DNA of 64,000 bases, from contig NZ_JAMBNV010000002.1 of assembly GCF_023715245.1 (NCBI RefSeq), positions 310,001-374,000 of the forward strand. The letters are read 5' to 3'. Below are positions 46,309-55,194 of the stretch, piece after piece. The notes beneath the pieces are model-generated. The model saw only the letters and a program-made list of their open reading frames with translations, did no database searches and was not told where the DNA came from. The position numbers and the translations under genes are program-made. Position 1 is the first letter of the stretch. Each line of letters starts with the position of its first letter. The DNA is from Sporosarcina luteola (GTDB lineage: Bacteria > Bacillota > Bacilli > Bacillales_A > Planococcaceae).

Positions 46309-47013
46309 ATGAGAATTAATAAATATTTAAGCGAAGCCGGCATCGTCTCCCGACGAGGTGCTGATAAATGGATCGAAGACGGGCGCGTCACAATTAACGG
46401 CAAGCCCGCTGAACTCGGAAGCAGAGTTGAGCAAGGGGATGAAGTCTATGTCGACGGCAAACCCGTGAAAACCGAAGAGCAGCTCGTCTATATCGTTCTC
46501 AATAAACCCGTCGGCATTACAAGCACAACCGAACGCCACATCGAAGGGAATGTCGTCGATTTCGTCAACCACCCGCTCCGCATCTTCCATATCGGGCGGC
46601 TCGACAAAGACTCGGATGGCTTGCTTCTTCTAACGAATGACGGCGACATCGTGAATGAAATCCTACGCGAAGAACACGGCCACGAAAAAGAATATATCGT
46701 CACCGTCGACCGCCCGCTCACAAAGGAATTCATTCACAAAATGGAATCCGGCGTCGAAATCCTCGATACAGTAACGAAACCATGCAAAGTGAAACAACTG
46801 GGCCCCCGCAAATTCAACATCACGTTGACACAAGGCCTGAATCGCCAAATCCGCCGCATGTGCTCCGCACTCGGCTACAATGTCCGACGCCTCCAGCGCA
46901 CACGGATCATGAACATCCATCTCGGTAACTTACCGATAGGACAATGGCGCGACTTGACAGATAAGGAACAAAAGGAAATGTTTCAAATGCTTGATTATGA
47001 GCCGAAAAGGTGA
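46309..47013 (+). CDS. rluF: rRNA pseudouridine synthase, RluF-like (RsuA family)
   Basis: A 234-aa enzyme with an S4 RNA-binding domain ([19 protein letters not shown], residues 1-60) and the RsuA-type catalytic domain; [18 protein letters not shown] carries the catalytic Asp, and [10 protein letters not shown] and TRIMNIHLG follow. The sequence is closer to E. coli RluF than to RluB in my recollection. It makes pseudouridine in large-subunit rRNA. ATG 46309 follows AAAGGTG; a GTG three codons earlier is possible. Confidence 0.88.
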   Translation: MRINKYLSEAGIVSRRGADKWIEDGRVTINGKPAELGSRVEQGDEVYVDGKPVKTEEQLVYIVLNKPVGITSTTERHIEGNVVDFVNHPLRIFHIGRLDKDSDGLLLLTNDGDIVNEILREEHGHEKEYIVTVDRPLTKEFIHKMESGVEILDTVTKPCKVKQLGPRKFNITLTQGLNRQIRRMCSALGYNVRRLQRTRIMNIHLGNLPIGQWRDLTDKEQKEMFQMLDYEPKR

Positions 47014-47032
47014 AGATAACCATGATAATACC

Positions 47033-47082
47033 AATAAAAGGCGATACATATTGTGCTAGTACAATATGTATCGCCTTTTATT
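47033..47082. terminator. Long perfect hairpin after rluF
   Basis: A perfect 22-bp inverted repeat, beginning AATAAAAGGCGATACATA and its complement, closes on a 6-nt loop GCTAGT. With T/A-rich ends on both strands it can act as a terminator, though the stem is unusually long. Confidence 0.75.
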
Positions 47083-47237
47083 ACATGCATCCATTATTAT
47101 TACAGAGTGTTTCAATCCTGTTATAAATATTAAAAAAGACCGCATACTGTTTCTTTTTCGCTTGATTAACTTTATAATGCGCACTAGATGATTTTTTAGT
47201 GAAAATCATACTTCTAGCTTAAGGGAGGAGATCGATT

Positions 47238-48005
47238 ATGAAAAAAATGATGATTACATTAATAACCGGTCTATTGGCCGTTGTTTTAGTAGCATGCGGA
47301 GGAAATGAAGAAAGTACAGAAGCCCCAAATGATGATAAAGCAAAAACAGCGGAAACCGATCAGCAGAAGGAACAGCAAAAGCAAATGGAAGAAATGCAAA
47401 AGAAATTAGAAGAACAGCAAGTAGATGAAAATAAAACTGTTGCCATAGTGAATGATAAAGAAATTTTAGGAAGCGACTTCAATGCCGCTCTAGCATCTAT
47501 ACAAGGACAAATGCAGCTAACGGGACAAGATCCGTCCTCTAAAGAAGCTGCAGAGCAGGCAAAAACCCAAACAATTGACAGCTTGGTCGGGCAAACTCTT
47601 CTTCTTCAAGAGGCAGATAAAAAAAGCTATAAAGTCTCAGAAGAAGATATTAATAAGCAATTGGACGAAATAAAGAAACAGTTTAAAACAGAAAAAGAAC
47701 TCAAAGCAGTTCTTAAAGAATCTGGCATGGATATGAAAACACTTAAAACTAAAATAGCTGACGATATTAAAATTAAAAAGTACGTTGAGAAAGAAGTGCC
47801 GGCTGGCAAAATAACCGATGAAGAAATTCAACAAATGTATGATCAATATGCGGAACAAGGAAAAAGCACTGGACAAGAAGTTCCAAAGCTTGAAGAAATA
47901 AAACCCCAAATAGAACAATCTCTTCATCAGCAAAAACAGCAGGAAAAACTCGCTCTGCAGGTTGAAGAGTTAAAGAAAAATGCGACCATTGACATAAAGA
48001 TTTAA
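47238..48005 (+). CDS. SurA/PrsA-like chaperone lipoprotein without a parvulin domain
   Basis: A 255-aa lipoprotein: lipobox VVLVACGG (Cys20), a low-complexity Lys/Glu/Gln-rich linker (about 30-70), then a SurA_N-type helical domain (VAIVNDKEILGSDFNAALAS, IDSLVGQTLLLQEADKKSYKVSEEDIN) and a helical closing segment. The peptidyl-prolyl isomerase domain found between these parts in PrsA is absent. It is likely an extracytoplasmic chaperone or holdase at the membrane. It has a good GGGAGG ribosome site and is monocistronic between hairpins. Confidence 0.8.
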   Translation: MKKMMITLITGLLAVVLVACGGNEESTEAPNDDKAKTAETDQQKEQQKQMEEMQKKLEEQQVDENKTVAIVNDKEILGSDFNAALASIQGQMQLTGQDPSSKEAAEQAKTQTIDSLVGQTLLLQEADKKSYKVSEEDINKQLDEIKKQFKTEKELKAVLKESGMDMKTLKTKIADDIKIKKYVEKEVPAGKITDEEIQQMYDQYAEQGKSTGQEVPKLEEIKPQIEQSLHQQKQQEKLALQVEELKKNATIDIKI

Positions 48006-48062
48006 GATGTACACACATAAATGAAACAGCTCAATGGGCATTGACAAATGCCCATTCAAACG

Positions 48063-48109
48063 AAAAAGAAGATGAATCTCTACAAAATATAGTGTTCATC
48101 TTCTTTTTT
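48063..48109. terminator. Terminator after the chaperone lipoprotein gene
   Basis: AAAAAGAAGATGAA / TTCATCTTCTTTTT pair around an 18-nt loop with a T run. A second hairpin AATGGGCATT / AATGCCCATT lies just before it (48033-48056). Confidence 0.8.
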
Positions 48110-48193
48110 ATTCACTATATTTCGTGTCTTTATTTGAGGCTCTTTAGATTGATCATTTTTTCAAAATGGATTCCTCTTTTGTGCTGTGAACGT

Positions 48194-50743
48194 TCATGCC
48201 GTTGCTGTAACCGACTTCCCTTTTTTCACAAACCTCTTCTCAAAACTCAATCCCAAATAAGCCACACCCAAAAGGAAAACCGTGCCTCCGAGCAGCATAG
48301 CGCAGCCCATATACACACTAATTGTCGGATCGTTCAGTAGCGTCATGATTTCCCCATTGACGATTTTCGGTATGTTTACATAAAGGAACGGTGAGTACTG
48401 GGCGAAATCGTCCAATTTCCAGCTCAACAAATTACCTGCTCCACTGATCAATCCAGTCAGTGCATATACCACTAGCGGCTGCCGCATGAAGAGTCCTATT
48501 ACATTCGTCAGCGCGAGGAGGAACAATGCGACACAGACATAAAGCAAAAGTGCATAGAGCAAGTACTCACCCAAAGGAAGAAATTTGTACCCACCCTCGA
48601 ATGCTCGCTGCCCTGTAAAATCAAACGATTGAAATTCTTGTCTGCTATGATAATGCAGTATCGGATACATCCAGTCGCCGAACCGGTTGAACACCGTCCC
48701 AACCAACACAGCGAGCAAGAACACCCCAATTGCGCTTCCTATTGCAACGATTGAACCGAAAAGCACTTTCCCAAGGAAAAGGGATCGCTTTGTAATCGGC
48801 AGCGTCTCCAACAGATGTAGTGTCGGCCTCTTTCCGCGCTCGCCGGAAAAGCCCGCGCCTACAAGTAGCAGGAATAGAAGCAAGGGAATGAAATACAGAT
48901 AGTCACGGAAATACATATATAACGAAAACAATCCGCTATGGTCCACTTTCCGGTTCCTCATTTCATCCGCTTTCTTCTCCTTCCGGTTCTCCGCTTTCCA
49001 CTGGTCATGGATGTTTGGAATATAAGTGCCCGCAAAGACCGGTTGGATAGCATGCTCTTTCATCCATTCTTTTTGCGCAATCGCGGTTTCGTAGCCGAAA
49101 ATGGTATACGGGCTATAATTATGCTTTTTCATCTCTATCAAGTTCTCGAGATATCGATGGTCATTGAACAAATGATAATCGTAAAACAGAGCCCATTCAC
49201 GCTTTTCATAGCCATCCAACGCGCGTTCGGCTAGCGCCGCTTCTTCGCGGGCGCCCTCTATATAACCAAGATAAGTATCAATATTTTGGCCATAGATGAA
49301 ATCTCCATCTTCGCCCTTCGCATTTGATTCAGCAACGAGCTTCTCAAATGCCTGAATGGCTTCCTTATAGTAAGGAATGATTTCCGACTCTGTCCTCTCT
49401 ACTAGGGACGTTAAGCCGCCAAGGGATTCGTTCTCCTTCTCCCTCACCTGCTCCGCAAAATAGAAATAGCCGACAATAACCGCTATCGATAAGACAATTA
49501 AGGACTGCCCAACAAGCCCCCTTCGCCTCGATTTACGCCATTCGAACAAACCATTATTCCAAACAGAGCGGAGCTGTTTCGTCCTTCCTTTGCGGTATGG
49601 TTTTAGTTTATCAGTCGTTTTGAATAAACCACGTTCCCCTTCCCGTAGACGACCCGTTACGATAAACAACGTTGCACTCCATAAAAGCGCTGAAACGGCA
49701 TATACCCATATCGGATGGACCGGCATTTCCGTCAGAAACTGATGTGCGCGGAAAAACTGAAAAGGATTCCAAGGTGTCTGCACAATAGGCAGCGTGTCCG
49801 TCAGCACGACACCGACCATCGTGACAAAGCCCGTCAGCATGATCGTGGAAAATGAGCTTCTTAATTGCGTGCCAATCATAAGTGACAAAGCAAAAAGGAA
49901 TGACCCCGCTCCAAAAAATATGACTGTCACGTTCAACAAATGCTGCCAAACGGGAATAATGGCGAAAGAATCACCCGTCTCCAGGAACTGCGGATATGAC
50001 AAATCATTAAAGGCATCTCCAAAAATATTCGGAATCGCCCATCCGCCAATCGCTATGACAGATAAAAAGAAAATCATCACAACTAACAAACCCGCATATT
50101 TTGCTAGCAGCAACTTCCACCTGCGAAGGGGCTGCGTTCTTAACGTCAACAATGTTTGCTGCTCTTTCTCGGATGTGTAGGCGTTTCCGAAAAGAAGCAA
50201 CAGCAGTAAAAGCCCTGCCGGACCTAGTAAAATGGGAGCAATCTTGCTCATTTGCAAGGCCGGCGATACTGGATATGTTTCATTGGCATAGGGCAGCCCG
50301 CGTTCCATTAAATAGGCATTCTTTTCGATAGCCTTTTCCCTCTCCACACCCATTAAGGCGGTGAAGGTTCCACCCGCTTCTTCGTATTTCGCTAAATTTA
50401 AGAGGAAGTCATTCTCGATTTGCGGTATTTCATCCCAACGCTTCCCATAGATGGCGCTTTTCCATTGAAAGATGGCTGTCGACATGACGTTCAAGCTGTC
50501 GAATTGCTTCGCTTGCTCCTCAGTCAATTTATTCTCCCGGTCCAACGGCAAAAGTTCCGCGTATAATTGATCGGTTTTCAGGACTACAGAAAAGAGGTTT
50601 TCCTCAGCCTCTTTCGCCATAAGATCTTGCTCTATTGTATTTTGGTAATACATCCAGCCTATGCATAAAAGCACTACCACCAATAACCAAATCAGCTTCT
50701 TCTGCCGCCAAATCTTCTTAAGCTCAAACTTCAACAAGCTCAT
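48194..50743 (-). CDS. Duplicated ABC-2 type permease (849 aa)
   Basis: One long membrane protein made of two similar halves. The first (about 1-400) opens LLKFELKKIWRQKKLIWLLV, the second (about 430-849) opens LFEWRKSRRRGLVGQSLIVL; each has one helix, a large extracytoplasmic domain of about 130-190 residues, and a cluster of further helices. This equals two ABC-2 half-transporters joined head to tail. ATG 50743 overlaps the partner ATPase by 20 bp; the frame is open to 50860 but that part belongs to the ATPase. Substrate unknown. Confidence 0.82.
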   Translation of the reverse strand: MSLLKFELKKIWRQKKLIWLLVVVLLCIGWMYYQNTIEQDLMAKEAEENLFSVVLKTDQLYAELLPLDRENKLTEEQAKQFDSLNVMSTAIFQWKSAIYGKRWDEIPQIENDFLLNLAKYEEAGGTFTALMGVEREKAIEKNAYLMERGLPYANETYPVSPALQMSKIAPILLGPAGLLLLLLLFGNAYTSEKEQQTLLTLRTQPLRRWKLLLAKYAGLLVVMIFFLSVIAIGGWAIPNIFGDAFNDLSYPQFLETGDSFAIIPVWQHLLNVTVIFFGAGSFLFALSLMIGTQLRSSFSTIMLTGFVTMVGVVLTDTLPIVQTPWNPFQFFRAHQFLTEMPVHPIWVYAVSALLWSATLFIVTGRLREGERGLFKTTDKLKPYRKGRTKQLRSVWNNGLFEWRKSRRRGLVGQSLIVLSIAVIVGYFYFAEQVREKENESLGGLTSLVERTESEIIPYYKEAIQAFEKLVAESNAKGEDGDFIYGQNIDTYLGYIEGAREEAALAERALDGYEKREWALFYDYHLFNDHRYLENLIEMKKHNYSPYTIFGYETAIAQKEWMKEHAIQPVFAGTYIPNIHDQWKAENRKEKKADEMRNRKVDHSGLFSLYMYFRDYLYFIPLLLFLLLVGAGFSGERGKRPTLHLLETLPITKRSLFLGKVLFGSIVAIGSAIGVFLLAVLVGTVFNRFGDWMYPILHYHSRQEFQSFDFTGQRAFEGGYKFLPLGEYLLYALLLYVCVALFLLALTNVIGLFMRQPLVVYALTGLISGAGNLLSWKLDDFAQYSPFLYVNIPKIVNGEIMTLLNDPTISVYMGCAMLLGGTVFLLGVAYLGLSFEKRFVKKGKSVTATA

Positions 50744-51623
50744 TGGCCTTCTTCTCTTCCGTGAAGATTTTCCGGTAGCGCTCCTCGGAACCGAACACTT
50801 TCTTCTCGATATCGTCAATGACAATCTGCTCTTGATCCAATAAATAGAACACACGGTCAAGCCCTACATCTTTCCGGTACAGATGCAGTCGCCCATCCAC
50901 TACCTCGACAGGTATGCCCACTGCGGCCAATACCTTTTCCCCCTTCACGACATCGTTAACAGCAATCTGATAACGTACTTGCTCAAATTCCGCCATGTTT
51001 TCCTGAATCAAATTCCCCTTCTTCAGGAATAAAATCGATGACGTCACCCGGTCGATTTCCGCTAGATTGTGAGAGGACAGTAAAATAGCTGTCCCTTCTT
51101 CACGCAATGAGAGCAGCAAATTACGTACCCGGATTGCGCTCGTCGGGTCAAGTCCGTTCAACGGCTCATCCAAAATCATCAGCTTCGGCTTGTTCACGAC
51201 AGCCATTGCGAGCAGCAGATGCTGTTTCATTCCAAGCGAGTAATTCTTCACTTTCTTATTCAAATAACTCGTAATGCCAATTCGTTCAGCCGTGTCCAAC
51301 AATTGCTTCTTTGACAGTCCCTGCACATCGCAGATGAATTGCAGATGATCGTACCCTGTCAAATAATCGTAGAGCACCGTATTGTCCTGCATAAACGAAA
51401 TTTCACGGAAAATATTCGGATCCCGATTGCTCTTCCCAAGAACCTTCACTTCCCCTTTGTCCGCAGGCAGCAAATTTGTAATGATGTTCATCAACGTCGA
51501 CTTCCCCGACCCATTCGGTCCCACAAGCGCAATGATCTGCGGCTCCTCGATATCAAACGTAATCCCTTTTAGCACCTGCTCCTTGCCATATGATTTGTGC
51601 ACGTCTTTAATAGATAAAATCAT
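50724..51623 (-). CDS. ABC exporter ATPase
   Basis: A 299-aa ATPase with Walker A GPNGSGKST, signature YSLGMKQHLLLA, Walker B LMILDEPLNGLDP and H-loop LLSSHN, followed by a C-terminal extension of about 90 residues, the BcrA/NatA arrangement. It overlaps the duplicated permease gene by 20 bp; one ATPase gene would supply both sites of that fused channel. Confidence 0.9.
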   Translation of the reverse strand: MILSIKDVHKSYGKEQVLKGITFDIEEPQIIALVGPNGSGKSTLMNIITNLLPADKGEVKVLGKSNRDPNIFREISFMQDNTVLYDYLTGYDHLQFICDVQGLSKKQLLDTAERIGITSYLNKKVKNYSLGMKQHLLLAMAVVNKPKLMILDEPLNGLDPTSAIRVRNLLLSLREEGTAILLSSHNLAEIDRVTSSILFLKKGNLIQENMAEFEQVRYQIAVNDVVKGEKVLAAVGIPVEVVDGRLHLYRKDVGLDRVFYLLDQEQIVIDDIEKKVFGSEERYRKIFTEEKKANELVEV

Positions 51624-51723
51624 GCTTCACATTCCCCCCAAATAATTCTCCATCCAGTTATATCCATTTTACTACACTCCTGCATTAATTAACAGATAAT
51701 AATGATTTTTACAAACCCGCGAA

Positions 51724-51757
51724 AAAATAATCCACCCTAGTGTAATTACAGGGTGGA
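51724..51757 (-). terminator. Terminator after the YugN-like gene
   Basis: TCCACCCT / AGGGTGGA arms with an 11-nt loop, followed on the minus strand by TTATTTTTT. Confidence 0.75.
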
Positions 51758-51782
51758 CTGCCATTGATTATTAGAATCTATG

Positions 51783-52217
51783 TTAACTGGATTTCAACAA
51801 ATTCTGTGCATGCATACAGTCCAAAAGGTCTTTCACAGCAACTTCCCCCGCATGAATCCATCTGTTTTTATTGATAATCTTCCCGTCCTTGTCAATTGGC
51901 TGCTGGAATTGACTAAATCCAGTCGCATCCAATAATGAATCACCGTCCCGATCGAGACCGATATGGACGACATGCTTGATGATGTAAGGAGTGCCGAATT
52001 TAATGGACGCTTCGTAATCGTCCAGCTGGCCTTCCGTAACGAAAAAGGGAATTCGGATATAGATGGTCTCGCCGCCTTCTTGGCACAGGATATGATCGAA
52101 GCATCCCCTGTCATAATCCCAATTTCCACCTATATGGTAGCCGAGTTCCCGGATGCAGTCGCTCACAATACCGAAAGAAGCAGTCTGCCCTTCCAGCTCC
52201 GTTTGTAATTTCAACAT
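51783..52217 (-). CDS. YugN-like family protein
   Basis: A 144-aa cytosolic protein resembling the YugN family of Bacilli: GNWDYDRGCFDHILCQEGGETIYIRIP, FGTPYIIKHVVHIGLD and a C-terminal helix VAVKDLLDCMH. Function is not known. ATG 52217 has AGGAGGAG upstream; twelve further codons are open in front. Confidence 0.82.
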   Translation of the reverse strand: MLKLQTELEGQTASFGIVSDCIRELGYHIGGNWDYDRGCFDHILCQEGGETIYIRIPFFVTEGQLDDYEASIKFGTPYIIKHVVHIGLDRDGDSLLDATGFSQFQQPIDKDGKIINKNRWIHAGEVAVKDLLDCMHAQNLLKSS

Positions 52218-52358
52218 GATTTCTCCTCCTCTGAATGGTTCTTTTGTCAGCATTCACAAAAGGAGGCGGAGACATACTAACGAAATAGGCAGATTACCAT
52301 TCGTACTTAACGGCTATACTTTTGAAGAAGTCAATTTCAATAAATGGAGGAAGAGGAT

Positions 52359-52865
52359 TTGACAACGATACATAACACGCAAGCACATTCAGATAACAGA
52401 GTAACATTTGCGCGTCGAAACATTTGGTCGGGCATTTTGTTTGGATTAGGATTTGTTGCATTTCTTGATGAGACATTGTTCCATCAGCTGCTCCATTGGC
52501 ATAAGTTTTACGATAAATCGACTGTCGCGGTCGGTCTTGTATCGGATGGGCTGTTTCACGCATTCAGCTGGTTTGCGACTGTCGGTGGCTTATTCCTCGT
52601 TGCCGATCTACGGAGGCGAAATGCACTATGGCATAAGATGTTTTGGGGAGGAAAGTTGCTGGGCGGCGGGGCTTTCCAGCTCTATGACGGCACCATCCAG
52701 CATAAGATCATGCGCATCCATCAAATTCGATACAATGTCGATATTTTACCGTATGACCTCGTCTGGAATATTTCTGCGGCCATCATGATTGCTGTTGGTA
52801 TCGGTTTGATTGTAAGTGCGAGACGCGACAAGCGTATAGGTAAAGGAGCGTTTTCTCATGCATGA
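52359..52865 (+). CDS. DUF2243 membrane protein
   Basis: A 168-aa protein with four membrane helices. FLDETLFHQLLHWHKFYDKS and GLVSDGLFHAFSWFATVGGLFL, then GGGAFQLYDGTIQHKIMRIHQI, are typical of DUF2243 proteins; several conserved His residues face the helices and may bind metal or heme. I use TTG 52359, eight bases after GGAGG; ATG 52344 has no site. It overlaps the ctaG-like gene by 8 bp, a conserved pair in Bacilli, suggesting a role in cytochrome oxidase assembly. Confidence 0.83.
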   Translation: MTTIHNTQAHSDNRVTFARRNIWSGILFGLGFVAFLDETLFHQLLHWHKFYDKSTVAVGLVSDGLFHAFSWFATVGGLFLVADLRRRNALWHKMFWGGKLLGGGAFQLYDGTIQHKIMRIHQIRYNVDILPYDLVWNISAAIMIAVGIGLIVSARRDKRIGKGAFSHA

Positions 52866-53661
52866 TGCACATAGTATTGAGCATCATTTTCTACTGACCG
52901 ATCTGCTTTTTGGAATTCCTGCTCTGCTTGCGGTCGGGTTATATATCGGGGCAGTGGTTCTTACAAATAGACGGGGACGACTTCGTAAATGGCCTGGGCT
53001 CCGCACACTTTCTTTTGTAGCAGGTGTGCTTTTTGCAGCAGCGGCATTGGTCGGCCCGCTCGTACGTCAATCCCATGCCGATTTTACAGCTCACATGGCA
53101 GGGCATTTACTGCTTGGTATGCTCGCCCCGCTTCTCATTGCACTCGCTGCGCCTATGACATTAGTATTGCGCACGTTAAATGTCCACTTGGCAAGAAAGC
53201 TCAGCCGACTGTTGCAAAGTTTGTTTGTTGGTTTCTTCACTCACCCGGTCGTTGCTTCCATCTTAAACATCGGCGGACTGTGGCTTCTCTATACGACCGA
53301 TTTATATGCGGCGATGCATTCGAATTTTTTGCTCCACATCATTGTTCACATCCACGTCTTTCTTGCCGGTTATTTATTCACGATATCTTTGGTTTATATC
53401 GATCCCGTCTTCCACCGTTTCAGTTACACGTACAGGACTGTCGTCTTCATCTTGGCGCTTGCCGGCCATGGCATCCTGTCAAAATTCATTTATGCGTATC
53501 CACCGGCGGGAGTCCCGGTAGAACAGGCAAGGGTCGGTGCCATGCTGATGTATTATGGCGGAGATACAGTCGATTTGCTGCTGATCTTCATCCTGTTCAA
53601 GCACTGGTATCAATCGGTTCGTCCTCGCAAACTTGTTTCAACGGTAGGGAAAGCAGTGTAG
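52858..53661 (+). CDS. ctaG: Cytochrome c oxidase assembly factor, CtaG (caa3) family
   Basis: A 267-aa protein with seven membrane helices. AHMAGHLLLGMLAPLLIALAAP, HPVVASILNIGGLWLLYTTDLY and HIIVHIHVFLAGYLFTISL carry the conserved His pattern of the caa3_CtaG family, which in Bacillus is needed for copper loading of cytochrome caa3 oxidase. No oxidase subunit genes are in the window. Confidence 0.88.
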   Translation: MHDAHSIEHHFLLTDLLFGIPALLAVGLYIGAVVLTNRRGRLRKWPGLRTLSFVAGVLFAAAALVGPLVRQSHADFTAHMAGHLLLGMLAPLLIALAAPMTLVLRTLNVHLARKLSRLLQSLFVGFFTHPVVASILNIGGLWLLYTTDLYAAMHSNFLLHIIVHIHVFLAGYLFTISLVYIDPVFHRFSYTYRTVVFILALAGHGILSKFIYAYPPAGVPVEQARVGAMLMYYGGDTVDLLLIFILFKHWYQSVRPRKLVSTVGKAV

Positions 53662-53687
53662 CTGCTTATCGGGGGAGCCTTTTTGAT

Positions 53688-53806
53688 TTTATCGGTCATT
53701 TCCGGGGAGTTATCGGTCAAGTTCACAAAGTTATCGGTCACCTGCTGGGAGTTATCGATCACTTCGGCAGAGTTATCGGTCACTTCCCAAGAGTTATCGT
53801 CATTTC
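53688..53806 (+). repeat. 21-bp phased repeat array A6 (GTTATCGGTCACTTC type)
   Basis: TTATC cores start at 53689, 53710, 53731, 53752, 53773 and 53794, exactly 21 bp apart. The last unit is the shortened TTATCGTCATTTC, followed by GACCTTTTACC. It lies between ctaG and the M24 peptidase gene and is a close copy of array A7 on the other side of that gene. Confidence 0.92.
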
Positions 53807-53930
53807 GCGACCTTTTACCCAGCCAAAAAAACTGCTAATCTTCATTGGCAAAGGATTGCCCTCTCTACTATTTCCACTCTTCTTATGTCATAGTAATAAT
53901 GGGAATATTTCTATTAATGGGGGTTTGAGA

Positions 53931-54995
53931 ATGGAGAGATTAATGAAGTTACGCAACGGATTTGATGACTTGGGAATCGACGGGATGCTTATTACGGATC
54001 CGTATAACCGAAGATACTTAACGGATTTCACCGGAACTGCGGGGACAGTGCTTGTTTCAAAGTCAGAGGCGTTTTTATTGGTTGATTTCCGTTATACCAG
54101 CCAGGCGAATGCGCAAGTGACGAATTTTACCGTGAAGGAAATCGATCGCGCCATCATTTATAAGGAGATTTCAACGCTTGCGGAAAGTTTGGGAATCAAT
54201 AAGCTAGGATTTGAACAACAGCACCAATCCTACTTGTATTACTCCCAGCTTTCGAAGGAAATAAAGGCGGAGCTTGTGCCTGTCTCAAATGTCGTTGAAA
54301 AGCTACGGATGATTAAAAACGAATCTGAAATGGCTATTTTGAAGATAGCTGCAGAAATTGCAGATTCCGCATTCAAGCATATTTTGACCTTCATTAAGCC
54401 AGGCCGCACAGAGATTGAAATCGCGAATGAATTGGAATTCCATATGAGAAAATTGGGCGCGACGTCTTCCTCGTTCGATATGATCGTCGCATCCGGCGTA
54501 CGTTCTGCATTGCCGCATGGAGTGGCGAGTGACAAGGTTTTGGAGCAAGGGGATATGGTGACGCTTGATTTTGGCGCTTATTACAAAGGATATTGCTCCG
54601 ACATGACAAGAACAGTTGCAGTCGGCGAGCCTGATCCGAAGCTGAAGGACATCTATTCGATTGTGCATGCTGCTCTTGAAAATGCGCTGGCGGGCATCAA
54701 GGCGGGCATGACCGGAAAAGAAGCTGATGCATTGACCCGTGATTTGATCAGCGAAAAAGGGTATGGCGACTATTATGGGCATGGCATGGGGCATGGAATC
54801 GGCTTGTACATCCATGAAGATATTTTCATGAATCCATCATGCGAGCTGCTTGTCGAAGAAGGAATGGTATTGACGGTCGAGCCGGGCATTTACATTCCAG
54901 GTCTCGGCGGGGTTCGGATTGAGGATGATATTATCGTGAGAAAAGATGGAATCGAGATCATTACTAAATCACCTAAAGAGTTGATCATTCTTTGA
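53931..54995 (+). CDS. M24-family Xaa-Pro aminopeptidase/dipeptidase
   Basis: A 354-aa cytosolic metallopeptidase. N-terminal creatinase-like domain (1-125), then the pita-bread domain with metal ligands Asp213 (LDFGAYYKGY), Asp224 (CSDMTRTV), His288 (GHGMGHGIG), Glu317 (TVEPGIY) and Glu331 (GVRIEDD). It removes N-terminal residues before proline or splits X-Pro dipeptides. The frame is open far upstream through array A6, but ATG 53931 after GGGGG matches the family start. Confidence 0.92.
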   Translation: MERLMKLRNGFDDLGIDGMLITDPYNRRYLTDFTGTAGTVLVSKSEAFLLVDFRYTSQANAQVTNFTVKEIDRAIIYKEISTLAESLGINKLGFEQQHQSYLYYSQLSKEIKAELVPVSNVVEKLRMIKNESEMAILKIAAEIADSAFKHILTFIKPGRTEIEIANELEFHMRKLGATSSSFDMIVASGVRSALPHGVASDKVLEQGDMVTLDFGAYYKGYCSDMTRTVAVGEPDPKLKDIYSIVHAALENALAGIKAGMTGKEADALTRDLISEKGYGDYYGHGMGHGIGLYIHEDIFMNPSCELLVEEGMVLTVEPGIYIPGLGGVRIEDDIIVRKDGIEIITKSPKELIIL

Positions 54996-55001
54996 GACAA
55001 T

Positions 55002-55034
55002 AATGGACTTCCGGCTATTCGGAAGTCCATTTTA
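55002..55034. terminator. Bidirectional terminator after the M24 peptidase gene
   Basis: An 11-bp stem AATGGACTTCC / GGAAGTCCATT with an 8-nt loop and T-rich ends. Confidence 0.8.
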
Positions 55035-55060
55035 GTTGACCTTGAGGGCACGGCGCGGCG

Positions 55061-55179
55061 GATATCGGTCATTTCCGGGGAGTTATCGGTCAAGTTCACA
55101 AATTTATCGGTCACCTACGGGATGTTATCGGTCACTTCGGCCGAGTTATCGGTCACTTTCACAAGTTTATCGTCACTTC
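55061..55179 (+). repeat. 21-bp phased repeat array A7 (GTTATCGGTCACTTC type)
   Basis: Cores start at 55062, 55083, 55104, 55125, 55146 and 55167, exactly 21 bp apart. The last unit is TTATCGTCACTTC followed by GACCTTTTACC. The first three units match array A6 almost base for base. It lies in the 3' region of the hydrolase gene. Confidence 0.92.
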
Positions 55180-55194
55180 ATGACCTTTTACCTA

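Noticed and set aside
53688..53806. Arrays as coding repeats (VIGHF heptapeptides, since 21 bp is seven codons)
   Set aside because: One frame through A6 is open and even joins the downstream peptidase frame, but A9 and others contain stops, no ribosome site precedes them, and the peptidase has its own start.
52989..54995. One 668-codon gene covering ctaG, array A6 and the M24 peptidase
   Set aside because: The first 310 codons are out of frame with the real ctaG and include the repeat array; the peptidase domain starts at 53931.
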